The notes beneath the pieces were generated by a model, which saw only the letters and a program-made list of their open reading frames with translations, searched no databases and was not told the DNA's origin. The position numbers were made by a program, and so were the translations under genes. From Dolomedes plantarius (lineage: Eukaryota > Arthropoda > Arachnida > Araneae > Dolomedidae), in the NCBI GenBank assembly GCA_907164885.2, contig OU015490.1:100543141-100607140 (forward strand): 64,000 nucleotides of DNA. Reading direction: 5' to 3'. Shown here in pieces: positions 25,331 through 37,348 of this stretch. How positions within the stretch are numbered: the first letter of the stretch is position 1; each line of letters opens with the position of its first letter.

Positions 25331-25564
25331 AGGATTAGAAGTAGCTGTAGTTCCATTCATATTTTTATCCTATTTTGGCGCAATTTTTCCCAAAATATAG
25401 TAACTTCGGAATTTTAAATACGTTTTAATCATGATCTGCATCATTGCATCTGTGAAAATTGCAGCAATCTTAAAATATCGCCAAATGGCTGATGATTTGA
25501 TTTACAGCCAAAAAAATACCCATGATTCGGTAACACTTAGCTTTAAAGAAACTTATCTTTTTAA

Positions 25565-25975
25565 TCTAGATATATAAAACAGTTCCGTAACTGACTGACT
25601 CATTGTAGGGGAAATCTTTTTCGAATCTTTACCTCTATTTTCTGATTTTTGGTGAATTTTTAAGGATTAATTTTTATAATTTAATTTATTAAATGCTGAT
25701 CACGTGATTTCTTTTTCTGGTACTTTAAATAAATTTATCGTCACGTCCATAACAATGAAATAGACAAAAAATATTTTTTCCCTTGCTAATGCGGCAGACG
25801 ATTGAACATTATCCAAAAAAATATTAAAATACAGTAAAAGATATTATGTTCCTCAAACTGTACTATATGAACTGTACTATATTCTTCAGTATGTCTTATT
25901 AGATTTAATTTGAATATTTTCTTCTACATTATTTTGTCTATAAAAATATCTGTTACGATTTTTTATAAATTTATA
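25565..25975 (+). mobile_element. Helitron 5' fragment (family H-A)
   Basis: Starts A|TCTAGATATATAAAACAGTTC followed by CGTAACTGACTGACT, a typical Helitron 5' end. It then matches the H-A copies at 29656-33296 and 34961-36000 in the opposite orientation. The 3' end is lost in a (TTTATA)n tract at about 25975-26060. Confidence 0.72.
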
Positions 25976-26070
25976 TTTTTGTTTTTTTTACATTTATATT
26001 TATATTTATATTAATTTTTATATTTTTTTACATTTATATTTATATTTAATTTATATTTATATTTTTGTTC

Positions 26071-27200
26071 TCTCCATAAGTTAACACTCAGCGAATCCAA
26101 TGTAGCCGCGACCTATAGGTAGCCAACATACTTTTCCAACATACATTAGTGGCCAACATATTATACCAACCAACATACATATTATATCATACCAACCAAC
26201 ATACATATTACATCATACCAACTAACATATATAATATGTATGTTAGTTGGTATGATATAATAATATTATATCATACCAACCAACAGATATTATACCAACA
26301 TATATAATATTTTACATACAATATATTATTCCAACCAACATATTATACCAAGATATTTTAGAGGCGCTATAAAGCCTCTAAAATATGTTGGTACTTCTTA
26401 CCCGTTCTTTCGGCCAAATATCACACTGAAGAAGACTGGAAACATGCAGATTTTCTGCCAGAGATTACGGCAGGACTAACATGACTGGCTAATGACATAA
26501 GACTAATGACTCTGTTATGAATAAGAATCGATATAAATCTGCCTGGGAGCCATCGTGTGTATGCTGCAACATTCATTTTAGAAATGTCGTCTCCCAAACG
26601 AAATTATTTGCATTTAATGAACAGTATATCCAATAATAGTACACCCAGTTTTCTCCATAGGTTAATACTGAGCGAATTCAATGTTGCTGCGGCCTATAGG
26701 TAGCGACCTATAGGTAGGCAACATATTTTTCCAACATAAATTAAAGGTCAACATATAATACCGACCAAAATACATATTATATCATACCAACATACATATT
26801 ATATCATACCAACCAACATACATATTATATCATACCAAGCAACTTGCATATTATATCATAACAACTAGTATATTATACCAATCAATATATTGTACCAACC
26901 ACCATATTATACCAACAAATTTTAGAGGCTCTATAGAGCCTCTAAAATATGTTGGTACTTCTTACCCGTTCTCTCGACCAAATATCACACTAAAGAAGAC
27001 TGACTGCATGCAGTTTTTCTGCCAGAGATTACGTCAGGACCAACATGATAGCTAATGACTCTGTTATAAATGGGAATCGATATAAATCTGCCTGGGAGCC
27101 ATCGTGTGTATGCTGCAATGTTAGGAACTTTGTTTTTGTGCTGTTGTTAACATTATGTACTATATGGAATTATGTTTATTTTGGTACTTCCTTTTTATAG
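26071..27200. repeat. 581-bp tandem duplication with palindromes
   Basis: Two units beginning TCTCCATA(A/G)GTTAA at 26071 and 26652. Each has a fragment of the TTAA MITE end, runs of CCAACATA.ATTATA(T/C)CATACC, a hairpin around TTTTAGAGGC..GCCTCTAAAA (26353-26386; a perfect 30-bp palindrome at 26919-26948), and a non-repetitive tail ending TGCCTGGGAGCCATCGTGTG. No coding potential seen. Confidence 0.85.
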
Positions 27201-28105
27201 CGGCCTTGGAGAGAAAAAGGGAATTGGTGAGAAACAAATGGTTAACACAAGAAGTTCATTCAATATGTAGACTACACGATCTACTTAATGTATACAAACA
27301 GAAGAAATTTGACACAAATTTGTATTTATTATTTTATTTAATACAATTTCGTAGCAATTCATAGAAAATAAACAATACATATAGCAAATGGTCACACATG
27401 TAAGAAATAGTAACCGTTTGTCTCTCGCCAAGAAAAAAGGCGCCAATTTCCCTTTCTCGCCAAACCCGCCAAAAAAATGAAGTACCTTTATTTTACTCAT
27501 GTTCAATGAAAGTTAATGAAATTCTTATTAACTAGTATGGCAGGAGTTTTATCTCGAAGTAGTTTCAACTGTATTTATATCTCCACTCTAATGAAGCATA
27601 CATCAAGATAAAAATGTACGCTTTTGTGGTACGGTGAAAGTTTAATCTTATACTTTATGATTCCGCAAAATAAAAATTTTAATTTTTATCTACTCTCAAT
27701 TTCACAGGAAGTTACGTTATTAGGGAAACATCGTCTACAAGCCTTCTGTAAAGCATCACTGAATCCATAGCAATACGGAAAGAACATTTCAAGGTTTCTC
27801 TCCGTTACCCCGTAAGAAAAATATTTGAAATCAACGCATCTTGATATAACTTCCATCAACCAATGGAATGATGTTTTTCTTAGTTTGAATACATATAAAA
27901 GTGTTCAGGGCCAGTAAAGATAAAACTATCACCAGGTGGCGCTGGTTATCACGCTGCCCACCCAAGGAAATAAATTCTGTTACGAAAATATATAAAATAT
28001 GGACATATAGTATGCTAATAAACTCATAATTTAAAATGAAAAAAAAGCGAAGGCAACTTTTAACAAAACCCACATTAGTTTCTTTTGCCAGCTATATCAG
28101 TTACA
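27200..28105. other. Unassigned AT-rich stretch
   Basis: A short frame at 27197-27364 (ERKRELVRNKWLTQEVHSI) looks protein-like but matches nothing I can name and lacks context. The rest shows no coding signal or repeat. Confidence 0.4.
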
Positions 28106-28238
28106 CACTGTAAAAATGAAATGCTGTTTCAAGGTGTAATGTTTCTGGGTAGCGAATTCACCTGTTTGGGTAATCCATATTTGTATCTTAAAGATGCATT
28201 TGTACCCTTCTAGTCTTACTTCCATATTTGTAATATAC
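28106..28238. repeat. Dispersed repeat (inverse of 33875-34008)
   Basis: About 130 bp beginning CACTGTAAAAATGAAATGCTG, then TTTCTGGGTA and ACCTGTTTGGGTA, matches the reverse complement of 33875-34008. A shorter related stretch is near 49932. Probably a MITE fragment. Confidence 0.65.
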
Positions 28239-28282
28239 CTAAAACAACCCTAAGTTTACATGCGCTGACACTAAATTTACCG

Positions 28283-28341
<59 letters not shown>

Positions 28342-28345
<4 letters not shown>

Positions 28346-29645
28346 GGCTGTTCGCACATTTTTTAGACGATTTTGGTAAGCGGTAATAAAAAATCATTGG
28401 CTGCAAAAGAAATAATTGCAATTGTACTATGTTTTTAAAAGTCTAAATTATCGTCTGCTGCTTGAAAGTTTTGTTTTTATTCAAAATGGCGTTTTTAACA
28501 AAGCAGTGGTTCGAAGGCTACATTTATGCTCTTTCCGAAGAGAAATATGCATACTCCGTTATCCAAAAACGATGTGAGAGTCATGGTTTTGTGATATCTA
28601 AAGCGTCGATAGGTAATATCATCAACAAGAAAGGAAAAAAAACGTCAAATTGGAGCCTCAAGTGGGACAAAAATTCCAAACAAGTATCCAAGGAAAACAC
28701 GGACATCTTCGACTATTGCAAAGGTACGTTGTTTAATGTTAAAAGAAAATCCCCCTAGTCAAAGGACAGTTGCAAAATCATTAAAATGCTCGGTGTCCAC
28801 TGTAAACAAAATGATAAACGTTGATTTAAATCTTAAGAAAGCGAAAAAACGCAATGTGCATCGTCTTCTTCCAAATCTTATCGCTGAACGCAGGACACGC
28901 TGCAGAATTCTATATGAGAAACACTTATCCAAAGAAAAATGGAAAACAATTGTCACAATAGATGAATCATGGGTGTATTTAAATGATTACAACAAAAAAA
29001 GAGCCATTTATTATCATAAAAGGGGAGAAAAAAATTTAAGTACATGGTTCAAAGAATCGAAAGAAAGTTTTTCTAAGGGATTCATGACTGTTGCTGGTTT
29101 TTCTTATAATGGCAAGTTAAAAATAAAGAGAGTGGAAAAAGATGTCAAGATTAACTCCAAATACTATTAGGAACATATTTTATCGCCAATTTTTCTGAAT
29201 GAAATACCATCGCTTTACCCACAGTGCCATCAATCTGTGAGACTCCATCAGGACAAAGCTAGCAGTCACAATTCAAAATCCACTGTAAATTTCCTAAAAG
29301 AAATGGAACAAAAAACTGGTATCAAGGCCATAACTTTCACTGATATCGATACTAAATCTTCCGATGTATCACCTATGGATTTTTGTGCTTTCAGACTTTT
29401 AAAATCTACATTATCCAAACGTCGTCCCAAAACCCTTACAGGACTCTGGAAAGCTGTTCAGGAGGAATGGGATAGAATACCTCTTCTGACACTTCAAAAG
29501 GCATTATTATCCTGGAAATTGCGGTGTCGAAAGATAGTTCAGAATAAAGGGATGTCAAATAAAACATTTAAAACACAAGAATTTTATGTAATTTAGTTTT
29601 GTGAATACAATATACATCGTCTAAAAAATCTGTGAACAGCCTCTG
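28342..29645 (+). mobile_element. DD41D-type Tc1/mariner element, copy 2
   Basis: Inverted ends CAGAGGCTGTTCGCACATTT / CAGAGGCTGTTCACAGATTT, TA targets inside (TA)n (28307-28341 on the left). 1.3 kb, colinear with copy 1. Confidence 0.88.
28486..29596 (+). pseudogene. Broken DD41D-type transposase (copy 2)
   Basis: ATG intact (MAFLTKQWFEGYIYALSEEK), so this copy defines the N-terminus. A frameshift in an A-run near 28640 and a compensating region near 28700 break the HTH. A CAG-to-TAG change at 29168-29170 truncates the core. The rest is open to TAG at 29594. Motifs are TIDESWVYLND, RLHQDKASSH, then 41 residues to the D of SPMDFCAF. C-terminal sequence runs through GLWKAVQEEWDRIPLLTL. Inactive, but less damaged than copy 1. 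Confidence 0.85.
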
Positions 29646-29741
29646 TATATATATAATAGCTATATATACCAGCACTTCACTACGGAGTACATTCAAATTA
29701 AATACAACGGTCAATGTATGCAATTAATGCCAATATATATA

Positions 29742-31147
29742 CACTGCTTGCCACTGTAAATGCAACACCCTGAAGGAAACATGCAAATAACATGAAATTT
29801 ACAACATACATTAGTGGAGGTGAGATATGCAAATGATTAGAATTTCAGCGCAGACGCACATCACGCGCGCCTGTGGCGCCATTTCAAAGCGCTATTTAAG
29901 GCTTGGAGATTTCGACGATTTCAAGTTCGGCAGTTGTGTTTTTCTTGTGGTTTTTTCAAAAAAATGATCAATTATGCCTCGTCGAAAACAGCGATCATCT
30001 TTTGATCAAGTATCCGAGTTCGACAGAGGAAGGATAGTGGCCTACCGAGATTGTGGATTATCTTTCAGGGAAATCGGTAATCGTGTTGGACGAAACCAAA
30101 CAACTGTAATGCGGATATGTGATCGTTGGATGCAGGAGGGTACGACGGACCGGCGTGTTCGATCGCATCCACCTCAGCGCACCATTTCACGTGATGACAG
30201 GCAAATTGTGCGCATGGCAGTGACGGATCGCTCAGTCACATCACGAATCATAGCACAGCACATGCAGTCTGTAACGCATCATCCAATGTCTGCGCGTACC
30301 ATTCGACGCCGTTTACAGCAGAGTGGTCTGTCCGCAAGACGTCCATTGCTTTGTCTACCCTTGACGCAGAACCACAGACGTCTCCGCCGCCAATGGTGCG
30401 ATGACAGAAGGATGTGGACGGCAGAATGGAATGAAATTGTCTTTACTGACGAGTCACGCTTCTGTCTGCAATATCACGATGGTCGCATTCGAGTCTGGAG
30501 ACACCGTGAAGAGACGATGCTGAACAGCTGCGTTATGCACCGCCACACTGGTCCTGTACCGGGTATTATGGTATGGGGCGGTATTGGATATCACTCTCGC
30601 ACACCTCTAGTACGCATTGCCGGTACTTTAAACAGCCAGCGCTACATCTCCGAGGTGTTAGAGCCAGTTGTCCTTCCTTACCTTCAGGGCTTGCCCACAG
30701 CCATATTTCAACAGGATAATGCGCGACCACACGTGGCACGCATTGTCCAACGGTTCTTCGTCAATCGCCAGATTGAATTGCTTCCCTGGCCGCCTCGCTC
30801 TCCGGATCTTTCGCCGATAGAAAACATGTGGTCCATGGTTGCTCTACGATTGACCCAGATTCCACCCCCAGCTGCCACAGCAGATCAACTTTGGCAACGT
30901 GTGGAAGCTGCTTGGTCTGCTGTACCCCAAGAACTCATCCAAAGTCTCTTTGAATCAATGCCGAGGCGTGTGGCAGCGGTGATCTCCAACAATGGCGGCT
31001 ACTCTGGCTACTGATTTTGGCAGGAACCACACTTCACAGAAGTCTATAAATTTAATCATTTGATACTTGGTCAACATGTTATCTACAAAATAAATTTTGT
31101 TGTGATATCTCTTGTCTTTCTTGCTGTTGCAATTTGGGTGGCCAGCA

Positions 31148-31150
<3 letters not shown>
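29742..31150 (+). mobile_element. Tc1 element A, full length
   Basis: Imperfect inverted ends CACTGCTTGCCACTGTAAAT / CACTGCTGGCCACCCAAATT, TA targets, 1,409 bp. Carries an intact transposase. Near-identical to the decayed copy at 59669-61079. Confidence 0.93.
29974..31014 (+). CDS. Tc1-family transposase (DD34E), intact
   Basis: 346 residues, ATG at 29974, TGA at 31012. Catalyses cut-and-paste transposition at TA dinucleotides. Residues 12-60 form the first paired-like HTH (FDRGRIVAYRDCGLSFREIG), 68-125 the second. The DDE nuclease core has D159 in IVFTDESRF, D248 in FQQDNARPH and E283 in SPDLSPIENMW; 34 residues separate the last two, the classic Tc1 spacing. The length is normal and no stops or frameshifts are present. 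The start agrees with copy C. GC content is well above the surroundings, as for a recent arrival. Activity is plausible but untested; expression signals beyond the element are not evident. Confidence 0.95.
   Translation: MPRRKQRSSFDQVSEFDRGRIVAYRDCGLSFREIGNRVGRNQTTVMRICDRWMQEGTTDRRVRSHPPQRTISRDDRQIVRMAVTDRSVTSRIIAQHMQSVTHHPMSARTIRRRLQQSGLSARRPLLCLPLTQNHRRLRRQWCDDRRMWTAEWNEIVFTDESRFCLQYHDGRIRVWRHREETMLNSCVMHRHTGPVPGIMVWGGIGYHSRTPLVRIAGTLNSQRYISEVLEPVVLPYLQGLPTAIFQQDNARPHVARIVQRFFVNRQIELLPWPPRSPDLSPIENMWSMVALRLTQIPPPAATADQLWQRVEAAWSAVPQELIQSLFESMPRRVAAVISNNGGYSGY

Positions 31151-31184
<34 letters not shown>
31151..31184. repeat. (TA)n spacer between two Tc1 elements
   Basis: 34 bp of TA separate element A from element B. 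Both insert at TA, so this is the remains of the original microsatellite in the Helitron. Confidence 0.95.
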
Positions 31185-31187
<3 letters not shown>

Positions 31188-32597
31188 TCATGGACAAAAA
31201 AATTAGCGCACCAAGAAATAATTGCGGGATCGTAACGAAACTTGCAATGAAGGTACATGTCGGGGAGATATGCAAATGATTAGAAATGCAGCGTGATTGC
31301 GCTTTAGGTATAGCCGGTAGAGGGCGTTGAACATCGTACTCTGTGGAGTATAAAACAGGTAACCAAAGCTTGTTTGAGTGTGCTGAATCATTTACAAAGG
31401 AAGAGCTGAGATAACCATGCCATTACGCCGTGTTCGAAGACAATATAAGCAGTTGTCGCAGTTTGAGAGGGGGAGAATCGTCGGGATGATGGAAGCTGGG
31501 TGGTCAGCTAGGCGAGTAGCTCGTCAATTAAGCCGCTCTGATTGTGTTGTGAGGAGGTGTTGGGACCAGTGGACCCGAGAGATGTCATGTACACGAAGAC
31601 CAGGCTCAGGACGCCCTCGACAGACCAGTCATCGAGAAGACCGCCACATCGTAAGAAATGCACGCGTACAGCCAACTGCTTCATCGGCCGCCATCCAGGC
31701 ACAGGTAGCATCTTCACTAGGGTCCTCTGTGTCTTCTCGAACCATACGAAGGCGCCTGGCTGAAGGACAGTTGGTATCGCGGCGCCCATTACGTGTGCTG
31801 CCCTTGACGCCCACCCATCGACGCCTCCGTTTGGAGTTTTGCCGCGCACGAGGAAACTGGACTGCAGCGGAATGGAACCAGGTCGTCTTTAGCGACGAAT
31901 CCAGATTCAGTCTCGGCAGTGATGACAATCGTGTTCGTGTGTGGAGAGCGCGTGGTGAACGCTTCAATCCTGCCTTTGCAGTACAGCGACACATCGCTCC
32001 CACAGCTGGTGTGATGGTATGGGGTGCCATTGCCTACAATACACGGTCACCCCTAGTATTGTTCCTTGGCACCATGACAGCCCAGCGGTATGTTCATGAA
32101 ATCCTGCAACCACATGTGTTGCCACTCATGGAATGGCTCCCAGGAGCCATTTTTCAACAAGACAATGCTCGACCTCATACGGCAAGGGTGTCACAAGACT
32201 GTCTCCGCACTGTTACTACCGTTAATTGGCCTGCCCGATCCCCAGATTTGTCTCCAATCGAGCATATCTGGGATCATTTGGGACGACGAGTTGCGCATCC
32301 CACGAGTTTGAACGAACTAGAGGCAAGGTTACAGCAAATATGGAACGAAATGTCTCAAGACATCATACAGAACTTGTATGACTCAATGCCCGATCGTATC
32401 GCATCGTGCATTCGCGCTAGAGGGGGTCCAACGGAGTATTAACTCCTCCGTTCTTTTTACTTTTTCTCTGAAATAAATTATCCTTTTTCTTTGATTTTCT
32501 TATCATTTACTTATATCAAAGTAGTCATTACGTATGTAAAATTTCGTTTCATTTTGACGACTCCTTCTTGGTGCGCTAATTTTTTTGTCCATGAGTG
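31185..32597 (+). mobile_element. Tc1 element B, full length, perfect 33-bp TIRs
   Basis: CACTCATGGACAAAAAAATT and the next 13 bases are perfectly inverted at the right end (32565-32597). TA targets. 1,413 bp. Intact transposase. The perfect ends suggest very recent insertion. Confidence 0.96.
31417..32442 (+). CDS. Tc1-family transposase, DD32E-type spacing, intact
   Basis: 341 residues, ATG at 31417, TAA at 32440. Two HTH segments (about 12-55 and 72-125) flank a GRPR-type minor-groove motif (SGRPRQT, 65-70), as in Tc1 proteins. The core has D160 (VVFSDESRF), D249 (IFQQDNARPHTAR) and E282 (SPDLSPIEHIW). By my count 32 residues separate D249 and E282, two fewer than the canonical 34, caused by a shorter loop at CLRTVTTVNW. 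The frame is uninterrupted and the inverted ends are perfect, so it may be active. It is clearly a different Tc1 subfamily from element A. Confidence 0.94.
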   Translation: MPLRRVRRQYKQLSQFERGRIVGMMEAGWSARRVARQLSRSDCVVRRCWDQWTREMSCTRRPGSGRPRQTSHREDRHIVRNARVQPTASSAAIQAQVASSLGSSVSSRTIRRRLAEGQLVSRRPLRVLPLTPTHRRLRLEFCRARGNWTAAEWNQVVFSDESRFSLGSDDNRVRVWRARGERFNPAFAVQRHIAPTAGVMVWGAIAYNTRSPLVLFLGTMTAQRYVHEILQPHVLPLMEWLPGAIFQQDNARPHTARVSQDCLRTVTTVNWPARSPDLSPIEHIWDHLGRRVAHPTSLNELEARLQQIWNEMSQDIIQNLYDSMPDRIASCIRARGGPTEY

Positions 32598-33296
32598 TAT
32601 ATATATAATAAATACGACGATCAATGTATACAATTGATGTAAAAAAAATTATAAAAAATCGTAAGAGATATTTTTATAGACAAAATAAAGAAGAAGAAAA
32701 TATTCAAATTAAATCTAATAGGACATACTAAAGAATATAGTGCAGTTAATATAGTACAGTTTGAGGAGCATATCTTTTACTGTATTTTAATATTTTTTGT
32801 GTTTTTAATATGTCCAATCGGCTGCCGCATTATCAAGAGAAAAATATTTTGTTGTCTATTTCATTGTTATGAACGTGACGATAAATTTATTTAAAGTACC
32901 AGAAATAGAAATCACGTGATCAGCATTCAATTTAAAAAATTCCAAAATTTAATCTTTAAAAATTTGTCAAAATTCAGAAAATGGAGGTAAGTATTATTAA
33001 AAGGTTTCATTTTAAAGGAATTTTTACGATCTTTCTCTTAATATAAATTTCATGTCACTCAAATTATTGTTTTAAATTCAAACTTAAAAAAAGTTACTAA
33101 AACAGCTTAAAAATTTAATTCTAAAAAATCTAAGAAGAATTTTTCAAAAATATTTCTCAGTGCACCCCTACACTATAAGAAGAATCGCCATGCAAAATTT
33201 CAGCCCTATAGGTCTAGCGGTTCGGTCTGTGCGTTGTATGTTAGTCAATCAGTCAGTCAGTGAGTCAGTCCGTTACGGAACTGTGTATGTATATAG

Positions 33297-33874
33297 GGGG
33301 GATTGCAGTAGAGATCAAAAAAGATCTCGTGACACTTAGCGTGGTTGATTCGAATTTTCCATCGCGTGTGGAGAGTGTAAATATGCCGATGGATCTGATC
33401 TATTTTAGAGCATAAAATCTGACTTGAAAGATTATTATTTTCATTTATTATTCGGGTTTAATATATGACTTGAAACTGTTTGATTGTATTTATTTTTCTA
33501 TCGTTTTTGCTTCTCGCTGTTCTTTAAACCTAACATGTCGACCTTTCAAATTGTGAGGCTCTTACATTTCTGGATTCACTCTTGGTACACGGCTAGGTGG
33601 CTCTTCCCTTTCTAGATTCACCCTTCAAGAATTGTTGGTTTTTATTAATTAAAAATTAACTGTAATTAATTTTGATTTTGGAAGTTCTTAAGACCCTCGG
33701 CTGTTTTAAACACGCCTGTATGTAAAATTTCACGATCGTTGCTCCTAAACTGTGGATTTCTATACAACTATAGATAGATAGATAGATACACAGACAAAAA
33801 TCCAAGAAAATGTGAAGCTTATTTATAATACGGGTTATCATCTTTAAATACGTATATATGCATGCTATTTGAGA
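33297..33874. other. Unassigned intergenic sequence
   Basis: No coding frame or repeat apart from a short (GATA)n at about 33770-33788. Confidence 0.5.
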
Positions 33875-34008
33875 TATATATTACAACAATGGAAGTATAA
33901 CTGGAAGGGTACGAAAGCATGTTTTGAAACAAATACGGGATACCCAAAACAGGTAAATTTGTTACCCAGAAACACTAAACCCTGAAACAGCATTTAATTT
34001 TTACAGTG
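33875..34008. repeat. Dispersed repeat (inverse of 28106-28238)
   Basis: Shares GAAACAGCATTTAATTTTTA and CCCAAAACAGGTAAATTTGT with the reverse complement of 28106-28238. Likely the same degraded MITE family. Confidence 0.65.
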
Positions 34009-34335
34009 CACTGACTACAGGGGAAAATTAAAATTAACTTGCTATCTTTTCATGCTTACTTCTGTTTATGCTTTATCGTTAAAAATGGTCAAAATTGAAA
34101 TATGTATTTATGAATTTTTCAGGGTTAAAAGGCATAAAGCACTAACCTTCCACCTTTCCGATTACAACGGTAATGTATTAAAGACTAAAAGAGACGTTCT
34201 TTAATGGGTGAATATGCAGCAGTTTGGGCACCTCTTATTCGAAATTTAAAAATGCATAAAACTCGAAAATTCGAAAAATTTTAAATGACTACGCGGAGTA
34301 ACAAATAGCGTGGAAAACTCTGGCAAGCCGATGCC

Positions 34336-34750
34336 TTGAGCCTGTTGTATACTAACCCTATTGGATTAACTCACCTCAGTGTTAACCTATGGAAAAAATG
34401 TGTCCAAGGATTGCCGACTTGGATTGAAATATTTTTTTAAAAATTAATTGTACTCCATAATAGAGCTTTGGGACATTTTTTTCTTTTTTTAATAAAATGC
34501 AAATAATATTTTAAAATTTAAATTATTCGGGGCAAATATCTGGTGTCGTGTGTTTTAAACGCTCATAAATTCCTTTGGTGGACGAAATTTATACAATGAA
34601 TCCTGTTTCAAGTTGCAGAAAATTTCGGGTTATCTGAAATTTTTTATTGGATTTTCAGCATTTATGTAGCTGTAAATAGTAAGCACATTTTCTCCATAGG
34701 TTAACATTGAGGTGAGAGAATCCAATAGGGTTAGTACATAGCAGTCTTAA
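34336..34750. mobile_element. TTAA-type MITE, copy (complete)
   Basis: Both ends present: ACTAACCCTATTGGATTAAC at the left and its inverse CCAATAGGGTTAGTACA..CAGTCTTAA at the right. The interior includes CCAAGGATTGCCGACTTGGATT and the ATTATTCGGGG block. Confidence 0.8.
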
Positions 34751-34960
34751 CCTAGAGATTCCTAACCTTTTTATGTTATCTTTTATGTCTTTACCTTTTT
34801 ATGCACCTTTGGGAATGAGAAATTAAACTTTGGTCACCCTTGAGAGAATTCTAATTTTTTTCTGTTTTTTAAATATTAAACCAATGTAGAATATGTATCA
34901 GGAACGAGTTAAATTTAAGTTCAAATTAATACTTACTCCAATGCTGATTTTATTCATTTA

Positions 34961-36000
34961 CTAGCTGAAAACCCGCACTTCGCTACGGAGTACATTCAAA
35001 TTAAATACAAGGTCGATGTATGCAATTAATGCCAAAAAATTAAATAAATAAATATATATTTATAATAAATACAACGATCAATGTATGCAATTGATGTAAA
35101 AAAAAAAAAAAAAATATATTTATAAAATAATTGTAAGGGATATTTTTATAGACAAAATAATGTAGAAGAAAATATTCAAATTAAATCTAATAGAACATAC
35201 TAAAGAATATAGTACAATTAATGTAGTACAGTTTGAGGAACTTATCTTTTACTGTATTTTAATATTTTTTTTAATAATGTCCAATCGTCTGCCGCATTAG
35301 AAAGGAAAAAAAATATTTTTTTTGTCTATTTAGTTATCATGCACGTGACGATATATTAATTTAAAGTATCAGAAAAAGAAATCACGTGATCAGCATTTAA
35401 TAAATTGAATTCTAAAAATTAATCTTTAAAAATTTACCAAAAATCAGAAAATGGAGGTAAAGATTCGAAAAAATTTCATTTTAAAGGAATTTTTATGATA
35501 TTTCTCGTGATATAAATTTTATAACCCTCAAATTATTATTTTAAATGCAAACTTTAATAAAGTTACAAAAACAGCTTAAAAATTTAATTTAAAAAAATCT
35601 AAGAAGAATTTTTCAAAAATCTCTCTTAGTGCACTTCTACAGTATAAGAACAATCGCCACGCAAAATTTCAGCCGTTTAGGGTCAGCGGTTTGGTCTGTG
35701 CGTTGTATGTCAGTCAGTCAGTCAGTTACGGAACTGTTTTATATATGAGGCGGTGAAAGGCAAAGTGGTGAAAGTCACATTTTCAACTTTTTTTATTTGA
35801 GGGCTAAAATGTAATCTCCATGTTCAATATATAGTGGAATTGCAAATAATTATTATTTTCAATATTATAATAATTATGGTAAATTATAATTTGTTCAATT
35901 AATAGTGAATTTTTGTAGTTTTTGCAGTAAAACGCTTTTGACTGACACCACTTGACTTACTGACTTACACCACTTTGCCTTACACCGCCTCATATATAGA
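34961..36000 (-). mobile_element. Helitron (family H-A), complete non-autonomous copy
   Basis: Minus-strand 5' end TCTATATA at 36000 (A|TC boundary) and 3' end ..CAGCTAG|T at 34961. Internal CGTTACGGAACTG..CAGTCAGTC and GGAGTACATTCAAATTAAAT match the other H-A copies. A MITE (35746-35992) has landed eight bases inside the 5' end. No ORF. Confidence 0.82.
35746..35992. mobile_element. MITE with TGAGGCGGTG(A/T)AAGGCAAAGTGG ends
   Basis: Inverted ends of about 34 bp, TA at both sides, inserted in the TATATA of the Helitron 5' terminus. 247 bp, no ORF. TA target suggests Tc1/mariner mobilisation. Confidence 0.8.
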
Positions 36001-36206
36001 TGGAAAGATATAAGTAACAAACACTAGAATAGGGTACATTAACACAGTTTCAAAAATAGCCATGGGATTTAGCATTTCACTAGAGGACTACGGTAGAGAT
36101 CCCTAAAAAGAGTTTTGTTTCATTAACCTTTAGCTTACGGGACTCATTTTTCCGATTCCCTCTTTAGAACGGGAAATTTCATACCCCCTTTGTTAGAACG
36201 TCCATC

Positions 36207-36880
<674 letters not shown>

Positions 36881-36884
36881 TATA

Positions 36885-37348
36885 TATATTCATTCTTGGG
36901 CCCTTATTCTTGATACATGCTATCCCATCCCGTAAGGAAAAGGTTAATGTGAGACTTGCGATGGATGCATAGATCGCAAATCATACCTAATAGTTGTGGG
37001 CGTGAGGGTAGCTAATTCATCCTCAGTACATCGATTTGTGTCGCATTCTGTCGGGCGTGAGAGTCATTTATTGAACTAAATATTTTTTTTAAGTGGGCCG
37101 CTACTAATATATTTTGTTTATCCACAAAAGATTAAAAAACCCTGGTACCTCTGGCTGATCTCATGACACTCTACAGTGTAGCGACACACCGGTTGTGAAT
37201 CACTGTCACCATTTAGCCACTGGAAGATATCTTTTTTCTTACAATTTTTTACTCTTAAAAATACCTAAGATCCATCCAAGTGCGTCAAAGTCTTACACAA
37301 ATCATACCTGTTATATAGTTATATTTACAGTCATACCATAAGTAAAAT
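36885..37348. other. Unassigned sequence
   Basis: No coding frame or recognisable repeat seen. Confidence 0.45.

Larger units (their letters stand above)
29656..33296 (-). mobile_element. Helitron (family H-A) split by two Tc1 elements
   Basis: The minus-orientation 3' end is at 29656 (CTAT at the edge, then CAGCACTTCACTACGGAGTA on the plus strand). The body resumes at about 32608 after two nested transposons and continues to the 5' end at about 33296 (CGTTACGGAACTG, CAGTCAGTCAGTGAGTCAG). The pieces join colinearly when compared with the intact copy at 34961-36000. No Rep/helicase ORF, so non-autonomous. Confidence 0.75.

Noticed and set aside
26353..26386. Rho-independent terminator-like hairpin
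   Set aside because: Eukaryotic, AT-rich tandem duplication; the palindrome is a repeat feature and no transcript ends there.
27155..27364. Possible Harbinger/MADF-like fragment (ERKRELVRNKWLTQEV)
   Set aside because: Only a loose resemblance; no other part of such a transposase nearby.
31508..32030. Minus-strand frames of 113 and 133 codons within Tc1 element B
   Set aside because: Antisense shadows of the intact transposase, with no family features.
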